A stretch of DNA of 64,000 nt, taken from positions 1-64,000 of the forward strand of contig JAMKCH010007254.1 of NCBI GenBank assembly GCA_023653785.1, read 5' to 3'. Made by a program: the position numbers and the translations under genes. This stretch comes from Ophioderma brevispina. Lineage: Eukaryota; Echinodermata; Ophiuroidea; Amphilepidida; Ophiodermatidae. The notes beneath the pieces are model-generated. The model did not search any database and had not been told where the DNA came from. It saw nothing but the letters and a program-made list of their open reading frames with translations. Shown here piece after piece: positions 1 to 9,549 of the stretch (the first letter of the stretch is position 1; the number at the start of each line of letters is the position of its first letter).

Positions 1-250
1 GCCTAGCGGTTAGGGTCGTTGATCTCTGGCTCAGATTTACCATCAAAATTCCCGGTTTCGAATCCCTGTGGGGTCGTGGCACTGCGGATTTCTTCGGGTA
101 CTATCACTTCTGATTTGATCTGTATACCAGCTATTGATTAAATACAGAATACAACTCTCCTCCATGGTTCACTGGAATTGGGCAAATGTATCATGAAAGC
201 GGCCTTCGGAGGGACGTTAAGCCGTCGGTACCGTGTACAGAGCGTCACAA
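1..250 (+). repeat. tRNA-derived SINE, 5' edge cut by window
   Basis: The first 90 bases read like the inside of a tRNA gene: an A-box-like stretch (TAGCGGTTAGGG, about 4-15) and a B-box-like stretch (GGTTTCGAATCCC, about 54-66), the two parts of an internal RNA polymerase III promoter. A body follows with the segment GGACGTTAAGCCGTCGGT near 213-230, a type often seen in tRNA SINE bodies. A second copy of the same head lies on the minus strand at 1085-1197. The head is diverged, so this is a SINE and not a functional tRNA. The 3' end is uncertain. Confidence 0.65.
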
Positions 251-469
251 CTGTACATGTATATCGCAGTCAGTGTCGAATCAGATAGGGTGCAAACCCT
301 GACCGTTTCCCAATCCGCCATGTTGGAGCGTCCGGTAACATGGATCACGCTGCCCCTGATCAGCACACTAGTTGAATAAATTCCTGACACCACCATAAGC
401 CATTGGATACGACAACAATCAAGGAATAAAAAATCCGCCTAGAATGGATGAGCGTAGAACGTACATGGC

Positions 470-660
470 TTATTTCCCGGCTATTTCACATGGAAGCCCG
501 TTCAGCAGCCTTTGAATCATTATCGGAGATCTCTGAATAATTAATTATTCTAATTACAAAAGCCTTCCTTTGCATCACATATGAGCTATATTTTTCTAGC
601 CAGTTTGCCAATGCAACCGTGTACAAATATTAACATTTGTTGAAAATTGGGAGCGCTCTT
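470..660. repeat. Fragment of CGCCCCCAATTTTC-ended MITE family
   Basis: This segment shares three landmarks with the copies at 3486-3935 and 40690-41213: a palindromic core around GGAGATCTC (518-539), the adjoining GCAGCC...TTTCACATGGAAG stretch, and an end reading GAAAATTGGGAGCGCTC. It has no coding capacity. One terminus is unclear. Confidence 0.5.
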
Positions 661-868
661 AAAAAAAAAATGTGCTATTAGTGCTTTAAACATAAATTGT
701 TTTTTTGGACTTAATCATTTCAGATGATTGCTTAACCAATGCAAAGCCTTGCACCAACAAAAGAAGGTTTTTGATCAATTTTGAAGACGCACTCTTTTAA
801 AATTGCCATTGTCTTTTAAGGAGACATGAAGCACATTTCCAAAAGAAGCACCCTCATTTTTTTGTCGA

Positions 869-1043
869 ACCCGGTGTGGAAGCAGATATAGTCCGGCGGG
901 AGCCACAGTCCGGGCGCCATAGACGATAACGGAATAAAGCGTGGAACTAGTTGTGTGAAGAGTCAACTGAATGAATTGCCATATTGTTCACCTTTGAGCC
1001 GGACTACGAGTACACCGGACTAATTACTTCTATACCGGTGTAG
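869..1043. mobile_element. MITE, CACCGGTGT family (copy 1)
   Basis: The left end reads CCGGTGTGGAAGCAGATATA followed by GTCCGGCGG. The right end, reversed, reads CACCGGTATAGAAGTAATTA followed by GTCCGG, giving an imperfect terminal inverted repeat of about 30 bp around a core of roughly 115 bp (GGAATAAAGCGTG, AGAGTCAACTGAAT). Related copies lie at 23193-23543 (a dimer), 47108-47250 and 53515-53675. Non-coding. The superfamily is not decided because no clean TSD is visible. Confidence 0.7.
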
Positions 1044-1084
1044 AATAATTATAGTCCGCCGCGTACTCACGGATCGATTCAGCT

Positions 1085-1197
1085 CGAAAGTCCAGAATTG
1101 AGTACCCGATAAATCCCATCAAGTGACCCCGCGGGGATTCGAACCGGGAATTTGTGGTAAATTGCGCACATGCAGCACCCTAACGGCTAGGCCACAC
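1085..1197 (-). repeat. tRNA-derived SINE head, minus strand
   Basis: Reversed, the segment reads GTGGCCTAGCCGTTAGGGTG (A box region) and GGTTCGAATCCCCGCGGGGT (B box and T-arm). It matches the head at the window start, including the middle stretch ATTTACCACAAATTCCCGG. It abuts the CACCGGTGT MITE. It is a tRNA-like pseudogene head of the same SINE family, not a tRNA gene: the anticodon region is not credible. Confidence 0.65.
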
Positions 1198-1350
1198 TCT
1201 CCTGAGTGAATAAAGCGGAATACTCTGTCTTTACTTCATAGATGATGATTTGGAGTTTCTGTTGATGCAACGACAAACATCAAAGCATGGTCCTATAGAG
1301 ACGGTTTATTGTAGCAGCGCAATTTCTAACAGGTGTTTACCTAGTTTTGC

Positions 1351-1480
1351 GTTGTTTCTTTTGTACTTGTTTGTACAATAAACGTTCGAAACGTTCCTTG
1401 GTAGGTGGTCTACAAAACCGATCCAGTGTCATGTTTAGAGAATTCGTATCCTCACTCAAAAATCATCCTCCAAATCTCCT
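1351..1480 (+). repeat. Dispersed repeat family P, fragment
   Basis: The string CTTTTGTACTTGTTTGT, the following CAATAAACGTTCGAAACGTTC, and GGTAGGTGGTCTACA match the tandem P copies at 55685-56163 and the reverse copy at 37840-38390. The part holding the family's 26-bp palindrome is missing here. Non-coding. Confidence 0.6.
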
Positions 1481-1499
1481 CCTGTCACTTTATATTGTC

Positions 1500-2925
1500 A
1501 GTTCTTATATTTTTCCCAAAATCATACTCCTCTCACACGGTCGTTTCACGAACCTCCTTGAGCTTTCTCTTTTCTAAGGTATTGTAGTAGTAATAATAAC
1601 TCTGACATCGACTAGATATTGTAAGTGTAGCCATTCATCATCTGTAACCCAACTGGTAGATCCCTTGTTCAGTTTGCTGGAGCATAAAAAAACAATAACA
1701 AACAAAATGAAGTTTCGCATTCCGGACAAAAAATCCTGTCATACGGCCCTGGTTTGGCAATCGTGTTAGGAGGGGGAGTTTAAAGTTGTTTTTCGTACTT
1801 TCATGGATTGCTTTTTGTTGAATTTACTATCTATTCTCCCGGTAGACATGAATAGATGAATCTTTTCTTGAGTGGCCAGCGCACATAAGTGTTTAAAAAA
1901 AACACGTGCGCCCGCCGACCGAAACCGTCCGGCGAACCCTCCATATTACCAGTACGACGACGGTCCCTTACCATGGAAGAAAGAGGTAAGAGGCACCACA
2001 AAGACTTCCACAATCCGATTTTAATCTGATTTTATCATTCCCCCGCACCAAGGAAGGGATCTTGCCGCAATCGATGATAGGCTAGCAATCATTACTGTAG
2101 ATATATCATATTCCTTTCAATGCCCTCAGAGGCATAATCCTATTCAGCTTTTCTGGCTGAGAAAATTCTCAGTTCGTGGTTGTTTCTTCATTTCGAAATT
2201 AAATCCCAAACATATGACCGCATCATGGAAACGCGCATCAACACGCCCGGGGGTTCTTGGATTTTACTCGGGAACCCTGCTCGTTCCAAATGCGGGATTA
2301 CCGCTAGGGGTATCAAATTCAAATTCTAGTCAATTTCTAGTCCCGCTGGGGGTACAAATTCAGTTGTGATTGTGACTGTGTTCATATGATACAAATAGGA
2401 AAAAAGTAACCTCACCATATCAGCAAAATAACCCCAAGTGTGTATTTATTTCTTGGCAGTAGTTACAAGTTGTTATTTTCTTGTATGTTGGCTATTTTAT
2501 GGTATCTTTTGTTCATGTATTGAGAAAAGGTCCCGCAATGGGTATAATCTCACTGCAAATACATTCACTCGTTAATCAATTTTTATTTGTTCATCAACAA
2601 TTGGGCCTACAGCAAAAACAATATGGATCAATATCACCAACACAATGAGCCACAAATCAAAATTAAAAACACTTTAAAAATATTAAATCAAAATTTTTGC
2701 ATACAAGGAAAGATGTTTATAATCCATTAAACGTGTAATTTCAAAAGAGAGTAATAACTGGGATATGACTAGTGGAAAATATATTTAAACAGAAGGCACG
2801 TAAGAATGTCTATTACTGCGTACCGTTAAATGTATAATTTTCCACGGTTAAAGTGGACAGGAGGAGATTGTTTTTTTTAGGATAACAACAGATTTTCTCG
2901 TCAATTTTCCCCCCTGTCTCTTGAA
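1500..2925. other. No gene seen; unique-looking AT-rich DNA
   Basis: No credible reading frame, RNA gene or clear transposon end is visible. At 2228-2350 a short segment (TCTTGGATTTTACTCGGGAA, TGCTCGTTCC) resembles the reverse complement of 5783-5860, so it is probably part of an old dispersed repeat. Confidence 0.5.
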
Positions 2926-2929
2926 AAGA

Positions 2930-3200
2930 AATACTTCTAACCCCGCTACCCGAGAACGTTTCGAAGGCTTATAGGGCCACAATTACAAAGACAACCGCAT
3001 ACCTTGTTTTGTTTTGAATTGCCTGCTGATACCAATCTTTCCCGATGATACTACGCCATTCTTTATCTTTCTTTCTGTGCACCAATACCCAATCAAGTTA
3101 CTTCCCCTTGAATCATTATACTTCCCTAAAGACGGTGTGTTCGGCTAATTCACTTAGGTCTGGTGGGGCTTCGAAGGGGTAAATCAAAAATTTTGGATTT
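2930..3200 (-). repeat. Diverged family P copy (minus orientation)
   Basis: Shares with 38020-38390 the order: ACTTCTAACC..CTACCCGAGAACG, TTTCGAAGGCTTATAGG, ACCTTGTTTTG, a decayed palindrome (TTTCTTTCTGTGCACC near 3067-3082) and GGCTAATTCACTT. Strongly diverged, with no open frame. Confidence 0.5.
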
Positions 3201-3485
3201 AATTACATCCACTTCAGGGATGGTGCATTGGGCCATTTGAAAGATATTTTGTATAAAAATTTGCTATGAGCCGTAAGAACCCCCACCCCCGGCCAAAAAA
3301 CTAATTTGCATTGTCATGTGCTGTATTTTTACATACAAATCCACTAGGCCACTGTCCTAATTACTTGTATTCCTGCTGACTCAAATTGAATTATCGAAAT
3401 TTGAACCTGACGCAAGTGCTTGTTTTTGAAAAGACTACTCTGGGTCACTAGCACTCGTCTCTAAAAGCAATACCCAACACTTTTG

Positions 3486-3935
3486 TGAATGGCGCCCCCA
3501 ATTTTTCAAAAATTTTAAGTTTTGTGATTTTTGCACAGTTTTGCATTGGTAATTGTCTAGTAAACTATATAGGCTCTACCTGCGAATGGTAAAGCGCGAA
3601 TGGTGTGTATGTATTGCAAAAGAAGCAATTTTGTAATGGAATAATTAATATGGAGATCTCCGATAATAATTCAACGGCTGCTGGAAACGTCCTTTCATTA
3701 TGAAATACCGTGGAAATTTACAGCAAGTGGCTATGGTCAATAATTATTCCTTGTTCATCCTTGGGAATATTCTCAATGAACGAACTGTTGGACAGGAAGT
3801 TGGCATTTCCAGCTCTGCTGTTAATTACCTTTGGATATGCCGATTCTAATTACAAAATCGCTTCTTTTATGACAAATCTACCACTTTTGAGCATTACTTA
3901 TTTAATTATAATTATTTTTTTACGCTTCAGATTCT
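3486..3935. mobile_element. MITE with CGCCCCCAATTTTTC end (copy 2)
   Basis: Begins GGCGCCCCCAATTTTTCAA like the intact copy at 40690-41213, then shares TAATTGTCTAGTAAAC, ACCTGCGAATGG, the palindromic core ATGGAGATCTCCGATAAT (about 3648-3666) and GGCTGCTGGAAA. The distal end is degraded (still TTCTAATTACAAAATCGCTT near 3842). The 75-codon frame inside it is incidental. Confidence 0.6.
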
Positions 3936-3959
3936 AGCCGAGCTCAGAATAAGGGTGGG

Positions 3960-5575
3960 GGGGGGCGACCATTAGGCGTTGACGGTGCAAAACAAAATGA
4001 TGTATGCCGTGAATAATAATCTGCAAATAGTTAAAGCTTAATATATAACAGAAATTACATTCATTGAATTATTGATATGAATGACAATTAAAACTTCAAA
4101 ATTATGAATTTTATAAATTTTAAATCATATTGTTGTTCAAACATGCCCACAGTGTGCCAATCAACCAATCACGGTCCTATACCCACGCTGATTGCCAACC
4201 CTTGACGCATATTCTGCCCCTTACTAAAGATCCTTGGCAATGACCGACAAAATAATCAATCAGAACTAACTGTGTTCAGTTACAGTAATGGAATTAGAGG
4301 TGAAACCTGGAGCTTAACAATTCCAATACCAGATCTCAGGCTAAAGACCTTGACCTAAAGGACCCCTCCCCCCTTGTTTATTATCACGCAGCCACCAAAC
4401 TGCCCAAAGTGCAGAGTGTATTAGGGATACTCAGGTACCACTTGGAAATGGGTGGAAATGCAAAGGTGACTACTGACATGGCCGTACGGGACATGCTACA
4501 GTCTGACTGTCCAAGTACTTTAATGATCTGTATTCTGTGTCTCCCTAGCTACTATCCAGTGGTCCCATTCCCCCCGTGCGTAACCCGATTGTGTAACCCT
4601 ATGTGTAGGCCTACTAACTCATGACAGACCTTTTCATTCCAGTTGCAATGCTTTGTATAACATAGTCCATTCAGCTGACCTATGCACATATACATGTAGA
4701 CCTATTTATGACTGAGTTTCAGGGAACGACCCCAGAGCAAGGTCGAGCCCTCGGGAAACAGTTTAGGGGACGAGAAAAGGTATGGGGAGAAAGGAAAGGA
4801 GAAATCCAAGTGTCAGAAATATAAACATTGTTTGATATGGAAGGTGACCTATTTGGCGTTTATGCGCCTCCTGTCGCGTGGAAATGTGTGGAGAAAGAAT
4901 GGGGATTCCCCTGTGGGTAACCTGTACAGAGTCCGGGTAACCACCCGAGTTAGAAGGGTTCCGGCAGTGACCATTATATGAACCAGAAACACAGAAATGG
5001 TACCCCTCTCTGAGAGCAGATCTGTTCAAATGTGATAAAACCCTATCCGAGACCAGACGCCAGATATATCCCAGAACCTATTCAATAACCCGCTTATATC
5101 CGAGACCCGGTGCCAAGCAATACTTTGTTTACCATTGTATTTTAACCTGGGATTGTACACCCGCCCCTTTGAGCTATTTTATGGACTGGATCCTATTTTG
5201 AGCAGTTTACAAACCCAAATCATCATACAGAGTCCTCGCTAATTTGATACTCTACGAGACTGAAAGTAAAATTTGATACCCTATGTGAAACTTGACAGAG
5301 ACATAGGGTTTACTTTGTTTCCCCCATGTAGTAGTATAACACAGCAATACTGCTTTAATAAAGCAGCATTTTCAATTTTAAGCGATACTTTTGAAAGTTG
5401 TCTATGTTACACTTTGACCAAAATCTTTATTTGGTAGCAGTTTTTGGGGGTTTTAAGGCAACATTTGAATTTCATGGGGTGGGGGGTTTTATTAAAAGAA
5501 TACACCATTCATTTTGGTGTCATAATGCTTGTATTGTTGGTGTTAATCATTTTCCAGGTGGAAGCGTCTTAAAAT
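3960..5575. other. No gene seen
   Basis: Single-copy-looking sequence apart from short homopolymers (a G run at 3956-3966). Reading frames here are below 90 codons, lack recognisable motifs and are treated as chance. Confidence 0.5.
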
Positions 5576-5579
5576 TTTG

Positions 5580-5860
5580 ACCTTGACATTTAAGCCCCCA
5601 CCCTCTTCAGGTGTGATCTATTCATTGGTAAGCATTCAAATTGCAAAAAAAAAACCGGGTTTCGAAACAAAATTGGGGGCGCTTCTTCGTTCTGGAAACT
5701 CTCCTCATGTCCTCTTTAAAACTGGTATAATTTCACCAAACTGGTCCGAATAGGCCGGTATCTTTTAACTGAAAATTGTTCCCGTTTAGGGGTAAATTTC
5801 AGATCCCCCTGGAACGAGCATGGGTGCCCAACGAAATCCAAGACGGGGCCCGCCCCCAAA
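5580..5860. repeat. Diverged dispersed repeat fragments
   Basis: 5580-5720 (ACCGGGTTTCGAAACAAAAT, GGGGGCGCTTCTTCG, GGAAACTCTC) parallels the end of the P copy at about 38240-38380. 5783-5860 resembles the reverse of 2228-2350. Probably remains of old non-autonomous elements. Confidence 0.4.
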
Positions 5861-5869
5861 ACGGTCCAA

Positions 5870-7835
5870 CTGTTCAAATTTAGTCAAACTCAACTCTCAT
5901 TCCCTTTAATTTTTTACACTGGGCAGTCTTATAATGCAGTAAGCTGAACGCATAAACGATGTACATTAACCTTCTTATATGACGAAAACAACAACAAATA
6001 CACACCGGAGACCGCCGGAACATCTTTTACTATGCAAAATTCCTTTTACTTGTGTTCGGACATAGAGAGGTTTTAAACAATTGCAATTATGGGGGCGGCA
6101 GATAGGATCGCGTTCCACACGTCAAGTGGGTCGTTGTGGGTCCTTCTATCTCTTTCTTCCATGGCTCCTACCAACGACCTATCACATTGTTTGGTATGAG
6201 GAGCGAAGCTACAATCTCTACGTGAATAAAAAAAATTATGAAAGGATTGCAGAGACCTTGACCTTGTAAAATCACTGAGTCAGATATTTTGTTTTTGTCT
6301 TAATAAAGCAAATCTAATAAAGCCAAATCTAAAGGTAAAGTCGTTACACAACGTACTGTGTCTCCGCGGTTTCAAATTTAAAGGGGAGTCTTTCAATTTC
6401 AGGGAAGCCCTCTTTTCGTTCGCGTCGGCCGTTAATTGTTTTTTGCTGAGTTTTAAAAATCCAGTCCTCGATTACATCAAATCGGAGAGAAACACGGGTA
6501 TTATTTCAGCAGATTTCACCACTTCGGCATTCGTGAACCCGTTTGCCGGCACGACCTTCAACTTTGGTACCAGTCATGCTTGATACTCTCTCATCTAATC
6601 CCCTCGCATAATAATAAATTGCTTTATAAATAAACATTTTGGTCTCACTCTAAAGCCATCGAGTGTATATCCTTATCAATCCGTTAGTGGCAGTTTAAGC
6701 CTATCCCCTTCAAATTAGCGATTCAAATATTGCCACAGTGATGGATGGCGAATCAGAAATAATCTGTGCAATCATAACAAAAGTCAGGGAAACCAGCCGA
6801 TAATTTCTGTTATACAAAACCTCAGAACATGATGCACATGGAACCCCCAAACATCGATGGGCCGCTGCTATTAGGGATGAATACAAATTTTCCATCTACG
6901 TGAAGTATTTCCTTCCTGCAATTTTCGTTATTATCACCGACAGTTCACGAACTTAATGGACCGGATCTAACAAAACTGGACTCCCTATGTCATACCTATT
7001 TGCGGAAATGGCTTCGCATCCCTAAATCGGGTACTTTGTCGGTCGGGTGGGCCTTGGTCATGCAACCCGGCCACGGCAGCCTCGAGATCCGTAGTAATTT
7101 CTCACTTGTATAAAGAATGTCAAGGCCTCATTCTTTCGTCCATCTAAAGCAATCCTCTGGGGGGGAAAAAAACCCCCCCCCCAGAGCAAGAGCCTTATTT
7201 AGTAAACTGGGGGTGGGTGCGAGAATGGATTCAAACGGCAAATTTTCTATGTGTCAATATTCAGGACTTATCCATAAAGCTTATAAATATGTTGGGTTTT
7301 GATTGAAGCAAATCAAACTGGTGCGCTGGTGTGAAATAACCCAAACACTGGGAAGACAAGTTTTTCAAACAGGTGTCACAGTTCACAAACAAATGAAATA
7401 TTGGAACACACCAGGGTGACTCTATCGAACCCAAGATTAAGTCAATTAGCCAAAGTGAAATGCTTAGTCCACTCAAGAAATTCCACAAGAACAGTCATTG
7501 TGGATGAAAAGTCAAAACCCTTATGTTCAGGGCAATTTCTTTGAGATGTAAATGGTTTTTTCAGGAATCATGCGTCACATGAGCAATTATTTATGAGTTA
7601 CCTAAGGGGGTTCTCCAGTTTTTGTTAAATGCGTCACCCCGCCTCCCATCCAACCCTCGCCAACCTAAATAGATGGCGTCAACGTTCTATTTTAATACAA
7701 AATGCCGTTGGGTGTGGGTAATAGCTCAAACACTCAATCATACTCTTAATTCTTAACTGCTGCCAGTTATGCTGAAGCAGGGTCGTTATGCCATGGCGGC
7801 ATGATTCTGTCTTGTCCTTCCTTACCAATTTGTTC
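5870..7835. other. No gene seen; short X-family fragment
   Basis: At 6220-6320 CTACGTGAATAAAAAAAATT and the following ACCTTGACCTTGTAAAATCA match the reversed end of family X (8640-8715, 15250-15310). At 7155-7186 a G run and a C run form a hairpin. Nothing else is recognised. Confidence 0.45.
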
Positions 7836-7839
7836 AAAG

Positions 7840-8315
7840 TTGTTGATGTTAAGGCTGGGCGTAAGGTATTTGTTGATCTTACTACTGAACACCATGGCCA
7901 ACAAGTATAAAAAAAAACAACAATCCCTCCTGCAATTCTTCACTCTTCCCAGGGTCCTGATTCTGCTAATATTGGCTAATCTCAATAAGATCACCCTTAT
8001 GAACTCACGGTTCCTTTTGAACCTAATATTGAGAGTGCACATGCAAGGAAAACAGACAACTAAGCCAGCCTCGTTAGTGATTTAAAAGACCGGGTTCTTC
8101 ATGTGGAATTCATCGCCCTTGAAATTGGTAGCAGAGGATATATATCCCCTGAAAACTTGAAAAATCTCAAAAGACTGGTTAAAATGTCCCAAACCAAACT
8201 TTCCTTCAAAAATGTGCGGGATAAAGTGTGCAGAATCGTTCTGTGCACCTCTTTTAGTATCTTTTGTTCTAAGTTTGAACCAACGTGGTTGGAACCGGGC
8301 CTTTTTAAGATTTAA
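7840..8315 (+). pseudogene. Decayed C-terminal domain of a non-LTR retroelement protein
   Basis: One frame reads across the segment, interrupted by four stops: VDVKAGRKVFVDLTTE, then TTIPPAIL..SQGPDSANI, YELTVPFEPNIESAHARKT, ASLVSDLKDR and IALEIGSRGYISPENLK, ending at a TAA at 8315. The order IPP-I / QGPD / ELTVPFE / K-Y-x-L-like / E-GSRG matches a domain I recall downstream of reverse transcriptase in retroelements of cnidarians and other marine invertebrates. The spacing of D in GPD and E-x-T in ELT resembles a PD-(D/E)XK nuclease core, but that is inference. No RT part remains next to it. The last 71 codons from the ATG at 8103 are open. Confidence 0.65.
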
Positions 8316-8524
8316 TCTGCCTGTTATTAATTAATGTGTCTTTGTTGTTAATCTTTTATCCACAGCTACTGAATTGCAATCATTTTTCTATTCCTTGCCA
8401 AGGACCGGCTGGTCGGGTATCCCTGCGTCTAGGTCCCAAACTGCGGGCTTTTTTTTAATGTCAATTTGTTTGTTGTTTTTATATGTATTTTTAATGTGTA
8501 TTTAATAAAGCTTGCTGATTTAAT

Positions 8525-9185
8525 AAAACTTCCAAGTGTTGAAAAAATGAAAGATATCGACTGAAAAATAAGCCAGATATGACAAATTTTGTAAGCACAC
8601 CTCTTTTTCCTCCAGTCCAATGGGATTGGGATTTATACTACGTGAATAAAACAAAATTGTGCAAGGATTGCAGATGACCTTGACCTTGATAAAATCACTG
8701 AATCATATATTTGCTGTTGTCTTAAAGGTGCAACGAGAGATTTTGAGGCACCCAAACATTGTGTCATAATAGTAATTTCATATGGATTAGACACTCTATA
8801 GATTTCTTACCTTGTATTTGGCTACAGAAATGTCTTAAAAGAGAGAAAAAGGGTGATTTTGATTTGCTTATATTTCAATATAAAACAGGCTGAATTTCAT
8901 ATTTGCTCCTATACGAGATTAGAAATTTCACAATTTTGGTACTAAAGAAACATTTCTCAGCTTAATCCTTTTAGGTGGGGATATTTTTTTATGGAAAGCT
9001 TTACATCATGGCAGAAATCAGTACTTTAGATTTTTATAGCGATACCCGATTTGTGAAATCTCTCGTTGCACCAATTACTTTCCAAGTTTGAAAAAATGAA
9101 AGATCTTCGACTGAAAAATAAAGCCAGATATGACAAGATTTTGTAATCACACTTCTTTTTCCTCCGCCCGTCCAATGGATTTATA
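8525..9185 (-). repeat. Two family X fragments flanking a MITE
   Basis: 8525-8720 and 9076-9185 both carry GAAAAAATGAAAGAT, CGACTGAAAAATAAGCCAG and TCTTTTTCCTCC. They are reversed relative to X copies at 12435-13010 and 15120-15310 (CATATCTGGCTTATTTTT). The first continues to TACGTGAATAAAA, the usual end of X. The two pieces partly repeat each other and are separated by the MITE at 8727-9072. Confidence 0.6.
8727..9072. mobile_element. MITE with GGTGCAACGAGAGATTT ends
   Basis: The left end GGTGCAACGAGAGATTTTGA and the right end, reversed GGTGCAACGAGAGATTTCAC, form a perfect 17-bp terminal inverted repeat around a 346-bp non-coding element. No unambiguous TSD was found (left flank CTTAAA, right flank AATTAC), so the superfamily is open. 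Confidence 0.8.
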
Positions 9186-9549
9186 CAGGTGAGCCAGATA
9201 TTGCTTAATGTACGATATCATTTATATTTTTAACAGTCATCTAATAAATCAATTATTTTTGTGTCTCCTTTTGGTGAGTTTTCACATTCACATTGGATAT
9301 GGGTTAATAAAAGCAATGTTACCAAGGTGCTCTTCCACAGGTTCTTCTTGATACCATTATTCAAATTGGCTTCCCCTCAGTTCTGAAAGCGCCTACTTAG
9401 AGGACTCCTTAATGTATTGACCACGTCCTCCTTGATTTGGGTGTTTGTTTTCTGATCCTTCCTTTGTGCACTTCTTGTAATGTCAACTTATAATTCTGCA
9501 TGTTGTGATCATTCAGCTGTTTTCACTCCTTTTTGAATACAAGTCATAT

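Noticed and set aside
7155..7186. G-run/C-run hairpin as a terminator or regulatory site
   Set aside because: A homopolymer hairpin in eukaryotic DNA without an adjacent gene carries no support for a regulatory role.
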